Assembly (NCBI RefSeq): GCF_954871325.1
Contig: NC_088776.1
Location: 59,358,954 to 59,422,953, forward strand
Direction of reading: 5' to 3'
Length of the DNA: 64,000 bases
Source of the DNA: Gordionus sp. m RMFG-2023
Taxonomy: Eukaryota > Nematomorpha > Gordioida > Chordodea > Parachordodidae
Shown here one piece after another: positions 55,761-64,000 of the stretch. The position numbers were made by a program, and so were the translations under genes. The notes under the pieces are model-generated. The model had not been told where the DNA came from. It saw nothing but the letters and a program-made list of their open reading frames with translations, and searched no databases. Positions within the stretch are counted from its first letter, which is position 1. Every line of letters begins with the position of its first letter.

Positions 55761-56523
55761 TAGCTATAGGGATGATTTCAATTATTATTAAGGCAAACAT
55801 AGATAAAAACAAAAAAATCATTATTTTCAAAAATGGATGTAAGTTGAATGGTTGTCCTTGGTCGTTAGAAAAGTTTTTAGAATATGCATTATTATTTATG
55901 TTTTGATTCTCTTTATCTATAACTTCAATTACTATTTCCTAAATAACTAATATGAATGTGTTTCCATATACAAAAATCTTGCAGCCACAGATGCCAAGCT
56001 TATTTGATAAGATAAGAATTAAGAGATATTATTTAATCTTTCTAAAGTAATAATTAATGTACCAACATATTTTGTGGTAAATTCAAAATAAAAATTTATC
56101 ACTTGGTAAATTAGATAAAAGGGAATATTTATAGCTCTATCCTGAATACATTTAAAAGTATAAGATATTTGTATTAATTAATTAGTAAATAATATAGGTA
56201 TAACTTTTAAACCAATATACCATTACTATTGAATTAATATATAAGCTATTTGTAAGTGGTAAATATTGGTTTTATTGTCAGTTCCAACACACAATATTTA
56301 ACTCATAAAAGTACTATTTTAAATATTATATGGTTTGAATTTGTTTAAACATTTAGAAGTTTGGGTTTAAAAAAAATCAGAGCATGCTACAGGGTTTATA
56401 AATGGGATTCGATTTTTTCTGAAGGTATATTTTTAACTAAGAGTAGACGTGATGGCTAGAATGCCATCCAAATTAATATAACTTCTATAAACTTTGTCAT
56501 ATTTAAAAAAATTAAATAAATAT
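55761..56523. other. Intergenic sequence between the Gypsy fossil and asf1
   Basis: AT-rich; no recognisable features. Confidence 0.4.
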
Positions 56524-56529
56524 TTTATT
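56524..56529 (-). terminator. Poly(A) signal of asf1
   Basis: Reverse-strand AATAAA, 140 bp beyond the asf1 stop codon. Confidence 0.55.
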
Positions 56530-56668
56530 AATAAAATATGACATTGAGTTGATTCATATGAAATGCGTTAATTTTAATCATTATATTAAATTAGGTATTT
56601 ATTCGTACAATCACAAGTAGTAAGGTGTATAAAATATTATCAAAAATTATGATGCGATTATTAAACTA

Positions 56669-56950
56669 TCAAGAGGTTATTTCCATAGATATATTATTGC
56701 TTTGGCATTCGTTTTCTAGATTAATGTTAGATTTAATTTCGTTTGGAATTTCTAATGTATCTGTTTTACGTGTTTCGTCTGTTTGTAAATCGGTAGATGA
56801 TATATTATTCGGAGGATGTATATTATTTTCTGTTGTGGGTGAAGTAACGTTATTGTTATCGGCTATTTGATTATTGTTTGGAACACTTTCTCCCCAGTCT
56901 ATAGTAAATTTAGTTACCCTAGGATTGGTGGCTAAAATATTCCTTTGCAA
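56669..56950 (-). CDS. asf1: asf1 exon 4
   Basis: Residues 135-227, starting [20 protein letters not shown], which closes the immunoglobulin-like core, then the variable tail and TGA-class stop at 56669. Acceptor TTCACCAG|TTGC. Confidence 0.95.
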   Translation of the reverse strand: MQRNILATNPRVTKFTIDWGESVPNNNQIADNNNVTSPTTENNIHPPNNISSTDLQTDETRKTDTLEIPNEIKSNINLENECQSNNISMEITS

Positions 56951-59900
56951 CTGGTGAATTTTTTCAAAAAAAAAATATAAATAGATATTATATTGATAAC
57001 TTAAAAAAAACAATTCACTAAAATGCAAAAGTTGGCAGTGAAAGTTAATGAATCATATTAAGGTTTTAAAAAAGAAATTAAGTAGTTATATTTTTTATAT
57101 TATCTCCTGTTGTTATTTTGGATAAACCAGGTTGTGGCTAAGCTTAAACCCGATTTTTAAATCTTTCGCTTCTTTTTCTTTTGCGCATGATTTATTATTT
57201 TTTATTCATTCATTTTAATTTATGATTAAGTTTTTGTGAATTTTACTAAGTGGAGTGAGAAATATCCATATTTAACGATAGTTTTCAATGTTTTTTTAAT
57301 GAAAAAATCTTAATTTTCGTAAAAATTTAAAATTTGATTAGTTAATTATTTTTAGCCATAAAACAAAGTTTTGCTGTTGTAAATATTTTCGTAAATGATT
57401 GATTTTAAGATGTATAAAAATTCGAAAAAAATTTATCTCATTTGATTTTTCAAATTACATTTATATATATTTATTTGAGACTAATTCTGAGCATTTCTAT
57501 TTTTCTTTCTAATTTACTATATAATCTGATCATTTAATATATATATCAAAAATTTTGCAAGGAAAAACTTGCATGGTTAACCCAGATTTTTTTTTCAGGT
57601 CTGGCCCCAATTTTTTAAAAATATATTTTATTTATTTTTCAAATGCATTGTCAGTCTAAGTATTATTATATGTCATTGGGCCCAACATTCTGGCCCATGT
57701 ACCCAGGCTCAGGACCTGCAGGTCTGATATAATATATAAATATACATAATAAAGTAATAGATATATTGTAATATGAAGGAACAATATTATTATATTCTCT
57801 TCCTCATTCATCACGTGAGGCATTGATGATCTAACATTATATAGTAAGGTTTAAATATTTTTAAAGTGTTATATGGGAATGGGCTTGGCCTGTTTGAAAT
57901 CTTGCCACCCCCCTCCTCATTATTATGTTGGTGAATTACTTTTCTATATCATTTTTTTACAATAATAAAATATTTTAAAGATATTTATTTAAATTAGTTG
58001 GAATAAATGAAATTGATTTCATTTTGATATGTTATTTTAATTTGGATTTTTTTTTAAAAAAAATTATCAATCTTTTAAGCTATTCATTAGACAAAAAAAA
58101 AGAGGCAAAATAAATTCTTCCAAAATTATAATGGCAATTGTCAAAATAAGTTATTGAAATATGAAAAGTAATGATTGATGAGAACCCCAAACCCTTGAGA
58201 TTATTGAACATGAACTTTTTTTTAAAAAAAAACCGAAGATTTCAAGCTTGGTTAGAAAGGTTAAAATTGTAAAAAAAATAAATATTTGCCACTGTATAAT
58301 TTATATTTGTTAAGTAGCAAAAAAAGCAAGTATGGACATAATATTCAACATGTCCTGAATTCATCACACCATGGGCATTGGGAGAATTAAATTTTATAAT
58401 TTGTATTTATTTTAAATATCAGTCATTTGTACCTTAAATAGTTTGATAACAAAATAATTTTTACGAATTCTTAAACTCAAATCAATCTAACCATAAAAGG
58501 TAGTAGCTGCATTGTATTTAGTAGCCATTTACGATAGAATTAGGTTAAAGCTATGGATAATAATTATATTTTTAATTATATAAATTAATTTTGGTATAAA
58601 AAATGATAACTGTTCATAGAAATTTCCAGATTCTTTTTAACATCATGATTTAAAGATGCTTCCAAAAAATTTAGATTAATTTTACATGAAAAATGACCAA
58701 TAATTAAAAAAAATCAATTATATAAAATAAGATCTTTAATAAAATTTGATTAATATATATTAATTGTATAAAACATCTATATATATAAAAAACTTTTCCT
58801 TGGATTTTGCATGAATGCCATATTACAATATATAATGTTATAGTTTTTCTCTATTTAAAATACGAAGAAAATTTTTTTTTCGCTTTAAGCTGTGATTAGA
58901 ACATCAAAAAATTTAATTTAAAAGCTTTCAAAATTTTACCAAAAAAACCTTTTTTAATAAAAAAAAATAAAATTATGGACAAAACAGATTTGCAAAATTT
59001 TCAAAATATCAATAAGGTTTCCTCAAAGTCTTAAAACTATTGACCAATTTTGGAGAAAATCTTAAAATCTTTAAAAAATTTTTTTAATAAACTAAATAAA
59101 CTTTTCCAAAAAATTTATACTATATGAGCCATTTTGAAAATCACTAATAATAGCCATTTTATTATAAAAAGAACTAGAAGTTATGATGATAATAGTTATG
59201 GCAAATTAGCCAAAAGCAAACCAATTTCATTGCTTACAACTAATCAGCTATAACCATTTTATCCGTTAATTAGTCAGTTTAGCCAATAAAAGTTGGCTAA
59301 ATTTAGCAGAGTGCCATCTCTACTCACTCACACAAAATATATTTATATAATTATTTTAATTTGTATAATTAGAAAAATATAAAGTCTGTCACTCAGAAAA
59401 AGATTCAAACTAAAAAGTTAAAAATAGATTTAGCAGCAAAAATGGATAAAAAATATTGGAATTACTTTAGTAAAATCAGGAATGGCTGGAGGATTTTCCC
59501 TTATTTCAGGATCTGCGTATTCTACATTAACATAATAACCTATACGTACAAACTCTCTTTCCTTGTAAGAGCATGTTAAGAGCAATACTGTAATTCCCAC
59601 ACAATCAGCTACTGGTATCTTAGAACTATCCGGTGGTGGGGCCTTAAAAATTTATAAAGAAATATCGATTAGAAAGTATTAAATATATATAAAATTTAGT
59701 CAAGTGAGCAAGATATATAAAAAAAATTATAGATTCATTTTTATAAATGTTTTAATAAAATTAACTGAAATTCAATAACCTACATCTATAACAAGGTAAT
59801 ATTTAAAATTATAAAATAAATATAACCTTCAAAATATAATATTGCAAAAATAGTTTCTATGAAATTCAAGTAAAATAATTATATAAATAAGTGTGATATA

Positions 59901-60334
59901 TTGTCATCATCTAAAAATAAAAAATAATTACTGATAAAAATATTAATCAAAATCCTTATTTTCCAACAATATAATTATAAATTTTTTATAGAATTCTCTT
60001 ATTAAGATGTATTTCTCATTTAATAATTTAAGATTAATGTATAATATTAAAATTACTTGGAATAAAAATTTATGTGTTCCAGCAGGTATAGGTCCAACTA
60101 AAACGGAGTCTAGAACTTGATCATATTCTTCACTTTCTGCTGATCCAACGTAAATTATTTTCCACTCCAAATCTAATTCATAGTTGAAAGAAATGGAATA
60201 TTTTTATATTAGAAATGCTTGTTACCTTCTGGAAGATCTTCATAAGAATCAAATACAATTTCGAATTGAAATTGATTGTTAAAGAAACATGGATTATCTA
60301 AAACTAATACATTTACTACATTCACTTTGGACAT
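56669..60334 (-). CDS. asf1: ASF1 histone H3-H4 chaperone, four exons (whole span)
   Basis: Exons in transcript order: 60334-60226, 60172-60057, 59642-59466, 56950-56669; 684 nt, 227 residues, all introns GT-AG and in phase. ASF1 binds the H3-H4 dimer and passes it to CAF-1 or HIRA for nucleosome assembly in the nucleus. The core (residues 1-155) is strongly conserved, with [20 protein letters not shown] and [10 protein letters not shown] readable. The residues known to matter in human ASF1 sit at the same positions: E36 and D37 (CAF-1/HIRA groove), D54, V94 and R108 (H3 contact). The tail (156-227) is Asn/Ser/Thr/Glu-rich and unconserved, as in other animals. Intron 3 is 2.5 kb; introns 1 and 2 are 53 and 414 bp. 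Confidence 0.96.
57636..57722. mobile_element. Transposon ends in asf1 intron 3
   Basis: 57636-57678 is the right end of MITE family 2 (GTCAGTCTAAGTATTATTAT to CATTG). It abuts a CCCAGGCTCAGGACCTGCAGG-type hAT-like end (key part GGACCTGCAGGTCTG) to 57722. Confidence 0.6.
57723..59465. other. Remaining asf1 intron 3
   Basis: AT-rich intron sequence with no other recognisable feature. Confidence 0.5.
59466..59642 (-). CDS. asf1: asf1 exon 3
   Basis: Residues 76-134, [20 protein letters not shown] to IPDFTK. Acceptor TTTTTAAG|GCC, donor AAA|GTAATT. Contains V94 and R108. Confidence 0.95.
60057..60172 (-). CDS. asf1: asf1 exon 2
   Basis: Residues 37-75, DLEWKII to FLFQ. The acceptor is GAATTAG|ATTTGG and the donor CAA|GTAATT. 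Most invariant part of the protein. Confidence 0.96.
60226..60334 (-). CDS. asf1: asf1 exon 1
   Basis: Encodes [20 protein letters not shown] and on to LPE (residues 1-36, first base of 37). The donor is CCAGAAG|GTAACA. Confidence 0.95.
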
Positions 60335-60448
60335 ATTTATAATTTTCTATGATTATTAAATTTTAATGAATACGTGATACGTGATAAAAGCGTTTTCGCC
60401 CTCTGGTTGTGGATACAACAGAGCTACGCTAGGTTTTCCTCAAAAATT

Positions 60449-60456
60449 GCGCGAAA
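60449..60456 (-). promoter_or_regulatory. E2F-like site upstream of asf1
   Basis: Minus-strand TTTCGCGC, a match to the E2F consensus TTTSSCGC, lies about 115 bp above the asf1 start codon in a small CpG-containing patch. ASF1 genes are S-phase expressed and E2F-dependent in vertebrates, so the site is plausible; function is inferred. Confidence 0.5.
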
Positions 60457-62147
60457 AAAGTTGATTAATAAATAAGGTTAGAAATTTGCATTCAAATGTA
60501 AATTATTACTAAACCATGACCTACCTTATACTTTGTCTAATATCTAAAAATCTATGAAAAATATATATAATAGCGACAATGTGTCTTTTTTCAGTTGTAT
60601 CTTATTTTTACAACTTTAAATCAATTTTTGAACGTGTTTTTTAATAACATTTGATTTTGACGGAAATGTATCCCATCATATTTGGAATACCTACCTTAGG
60701 TGTGGGCATTAGCAAATTTGTCTTGTTATTCGTAGTAACAGATGATTTGCTATAAAAGGTGGGTAGTCTTTTTCAATATTAATTTTAAATTTTTTATGCT
60801 ATCTGATATGGGTTATATTTGAGAGAACCAAGCGATGCTCTGGTCCTAGGGCTAGACACTTAATTATAATGTTTCAACTATCACTTATCAAATATAAATA
60901 ACTATCCTATAAATTCGAGACAATTTAGCAGGAACATTTGAATTCAATAAAATTTATATTAGTTTTCCAAATAAATTTTATGTAAATTATAAATGACTTA
61001 AAGGTTAAGTGCAAAATTATATACACTTCATTAAATAGGTTTTCTAAATAAGTTGGAACACATTTCCGGTAAGATCATATTTTTGAATTTAAAAAAAGAG
61101 CTCAAAAAATAATTAAGTTGAAAAAATAACACAATGGCAGAAAAAATACATTGCTGCTAGCATATAATATTTTTGTATTATGTAATAAAATTACCAATAG
61201 ATTATTTGCAAATATTAATATAATTTATATCTTAGAAAATTATAAATATTAAAGTTAAATAGATAATAACAAAGAGGGCTCAATAATCTAATTTTGTTTT
61301 TTTTTACCCCACTCGAGAATTTTATTGATATGTCCCTGCAATTTCACCCCTATCCCATTAATTATTTTATTAAAGATTCCCTACCACTTATCCTAGACAT
61401 GGTAAGCCTCTGTATCCTTGTAAATGAAAGAAGAAAGAAAGAAAGAAAAAGTAAAAAACTTTCTGCCCTGAAGTACATGGGAAAAGGTTTGTAATATTTT
61501 ATTTATAAATTTTTGTCTTCATAATCAACTTAAATCAGTCAATAAACCGGGGGGGGGGGGTGATAAAAAAATAAATTCCTTTAAAATATTTTGTATGGGA
61601 GTGTGTGTTAATTTTTTGTGGATATTTTTTTAAACAGTTAATATAGACTATGAAATATAATTTTAATTAAGATAATAACTTTTCAAATCCTATAATTGAG
61701 ATGATAGCTAACAACTAATTGATTATCATCAAATAATGTTTATTTGTTATTCCTAGCTTATTTTTTGACTCTGAATAGTTTTAATTAAGATTTGGCTGGA
61801 AATTTACAAATGTTAGCTCGTTATACGATTCATTATATCATGGGGTTGCTAGAAAAACTACTTTTAGGGAAGTGGGGGGGGGAGGTATGGAAGATTTTGG
61901 TGAGGGGTTTGCTTTCAACAAATTTTCTGTCATAGACGCTAATACCAGTAGAGCAATAAAATTGTATTAAAAATAAAAAAAATTAAAGTTGGCAGAATGG
62001 TCTTTGATAAATTTTTACTGTTCCCTGCTTAGAGCGGTTACCTTAATAGAATAGTTTATAAATAAAATTTAAAAAGTTGACCATATGGAATGGTTATTTT
62101 AGTGAAATGCTCACTATATATTTTTAGTTACCAATTGCACTGCCAGA

Positions 62148-62205
62148 CCAGGCCCGGGTATTGTATTTAAAAAAATTAAAATCCGGCGACCGGGCCTGCA
62201 GGTCT
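62148..62205. mobile_element. Very short hAT-like palindrome
   Basis: AGACCAGGCCCGGGTA and, reversed, AGACCTGCAGGCCCGGT face each other across about 25 bp. Same termini as at 40195 and 57690, nearly without interior. Confidence 0.5.
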
Positions 62206-63026
62206 CTACCATATATATTATTTTGTAAATTATTTTTGCTATTATAAATGTTGATTTTTCGAGATTCTCTCTTTAGATATATGCTAATAATAATAAAATA
62301 GGATCGATTTCTAGGGGGAAATCTTGATCCAAAACAATGTAATTATATTCACGTGGCAAACGTCGAATTTAAAAATTAATCCCAATAAATAAAAGTCATA
62401 AAAGTTGTTAGACCAAATATGCATCCTTTGATGTATTTATTCAATAAAGATACCTTTTTCAATAAAATTGAGGTGAGAAAGAAATAAGACATATCTTTTA
62501 AATTAATAACTTTTATGTTTTGATAGAATAGCTGTTGTAATCTATGCATATAGCTGTTGGTGAGACATTTAACTGTAAAACTATATTTAGAAAAATGGAA
62601 GCTTCTAATTAAACTAAATTACTAATCTTAAAGGGTATAGAAAATATTTGTTGTAAATATTAAATAAGTATATATCACAATCAACCATTTAACTAAATTT
62701 ACTCTACACGAAAAAAATTTATTCATTTCATTTAAAAAGAACTTAATATAAATAAAAAAAATATATTTTAACATATTAATGTTTTCTATTATTTTACACG
62801 ATTCCATAATTTTTTTTTTATGTATTTCGCTAATCTTATATTCATATTTATCCCATTCATCTGTATACATATAAACTTTTCGTGATGATATTGTATTACA
62901 TCAAAGATATAATAATAATATGGAGCTCTTTATATATTTTCAAATATGCCAAAGCCGATTTCAACATGTCTTACGAAGTAAAAAATAAAATCAAATAATT
63001 TATCCGTGCTTTACCATAGCCTAGAG

Positions 63027-63213
63027 TAGAGTTGTTAAACGGTTCGTTTTGAGCCGATTTTTAAAAAAGGGCTAACTCAATATTTCGTCCGGAAAAATAT
63101 CACGCAAACCCGAAGATTTTGCTCATAGAAGGAAGAAAGGTCTAGATATATATATATTATCGAAATCTCTAGCCTTAGGCAATATGTTTCTGGCTAAAAT
63201 ATTGAGTTAACAA
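63027..63213. mobile_element. MITE family 1 copy, right end lost
   Basis: TAGAGTTGTTAAACGGTTCG to AAAATATTGAGTTAACAAC, with a short TA expansion inside. Confidence 0.7.
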
Positions 63214-63315
63214 CTTGGTATTATTTATTTATCATAAAAGAAAAAATATTGAGCTCATAAAAAAAAATTTTGATTTGACTTTATCATTAACTATTTTCAA
63301 AATTTGTGTTTAAAG

Positions 63316-63522
63316 TAGTGGTGTTAAACGACTCGTTTTGAGCTGATTTTTTAAAACGGCTAACTCAATATTTTAGCCAGCCACGAGATTTCGCTAATAG
63401 ATGTCCAAACCATTGTTCCATCTACAAGCAAAATTTTCAGGCTTGCGTAATATTATTCTAGATGAAATATTGAGTTAGCAGTTTTTAAAAATCGGCTCAT
63501 AGAGAGCCATTCAACAACACTA
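63316..63522. mobile_element. MITE family 1, complete copy
   Basis: TAGTGGTGTTAAACGACTCG to CATTCAACAACACTA, flanked by GTTTAAAG (63308-63315) and GTCTAAAG (63523-63530), an 8-bp duplication with one mismatch. Confidence 0.85.
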
Positions 63523-64000
63523 GTCTAAAGGGTTTTCCAGGTTTTTCTTTTCTCTAAAATGAGCGCTTTATATAAGTGGGACATGTTTTGTAATATAGTT
63601 CGCAAATTTATCTTATTATACATTTAAATTCAATTAATTCTAACTTTACGTGGAAAATAAAATAAGTAATGAATATTCAAAACTCAATAATATTACATTT
63701 CAGCCAATAGTCATATATAAAACTAACGACAATTTTTTCCCAGTCAACATACCTTTTTATTAACGAATACCGCGAATCTATATTTCTCAAACAAAAACTT
63801 CAACTTGAAACTTTCAAACATAAAATGTACTTGTTTTTCAGGAACACAAAGAACACACGCTTTTTTTTAGAGCCTTCGATACTTAATAAATGTATATCTA
63901 TTTATTTTTATTTAGTAATTTTATATATTTTTATTAAAATAGTTTTTTATCATAATTTTATTTATAAATTAAAATAAAAGATATTTTTAAATTTAAAAAA
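63523..64000. other. End of window, AT-rich
   Basis: No recognisable feature. Confidence 0.4.

Larger units (their letters stand above)
60335..63026. other. Upstream of asf1: AT-rich intergenic DNA
   Basis: Contains the E2F-like site, a 12-base G run at 61549-61560 and a 9-base G run near 61876. A 29-codon frame (60666-60755) and an exon-like stretch (61315-61399) are noted under rejected items. No gene is supported. Confidence 0.35.

Noticed and set aside
60666-60755. 29-codon hydrophobic frame (MYPIIFGIPTLGVG...) divergent from asf1
   Set aside because: It has a plausible start and a GT soon after the stop, but it is too short, matches nothing I know, and has no supported second exon.
61315-61399. 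Exon-like stretch ending ATG|GTAAGC with frame ...LQFHPYPINYFIKD...
   Set aside because: The donor is good but the acceptor is weak, the exon is 84 nt, and no partner exon or homology was found.
1-64000. CRISPR arrays, rRNA genes, bacterial-type operons
   Set aside because: None seen. The repeats present are transposon ends, LTRs, tandem repeats and microsatellites, in a spliced eukaryotic context.

Overview
The window is AT-rich, intron-bearing animal-type nuclear DNA, probably from an invertebrate. I cannot name the species. The evidence is spliced genes with canonical GT-AG introns (53 and 61 nt at the short end, several kb at the long end), AATAAA signals, large C2H2 zinc-finger proteins, a complete ASF1 histone chaperone, and a dense load of hAT, piggyBac, RTE-like LINE and LTR elements. 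Homopolymer G or C runs of 9-19 bases are scattered through it.

Three host genes can be supported. (1) A C2H2 zinc-finger gene on the + strand at 3199-7156 is almost intronless: 1207 residues with eleven fingers, plus a last finger and basic tail that lie in another frame after the stop. (2) A related zinc-finger gene on the - strand runs from 26470 to 11537. I assembled it by hand as eight exons totalling 3534 nt and 1177 residues; every splice phase closes. Its protein matches gene 1 in blocks from the N-terminus through the paired fingers to the C-terminal finger module, so the two are a convergent paralog pair, one spliced and one not. (3) A four-exon asf1 gene on the - strand runs from 60334 to 56669 and encodes 227 residues. 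It has a DEAD-END-free, fully conserved core and an E2F-like site upstream.

The rest is mostly mobile DNA. 0-2.6 kb: an inverted pair of hAT transposase fragments and hAT ends. 7.5-8.5 kb: a short hAT-like element. 18.4-25 kb, inside intron 2 and intron 3 of zinc-finger gene 2: two MITE families, a hAT end, an RTE-like LINE with an inverted 5' part, a decayed piggyBac transposase, a piggyBac MITE with TTAA flanks, an LTR fragment and a hAT relic. 29.2-33.8 kb: a hAT element holding a non-coding LTR retroelement and a MITE. 33.8-46 kb: a less repetitive, patchier stretch with several hAT-like ends and two larger MITE copies, and no gene I can recognise. 46.7-49.0 kb: a second LTR element with a MITE in one LTR. 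51.2-52.6 kb: another hAT element. 53.4-55.8 kb: a broken Ty3/Gypsy fossil. 60.5-64 kb: AT-rich DNA with two more MITE copies.

The two zinc-finger genes probably encode DNA-binding nuclear proteins and asf1 acts in nucleosome assembly. I see no evidence that the three work in one pathway. Exon joins, element boundaries and target-site duplications were read by eye and should be treated as hand annotation.
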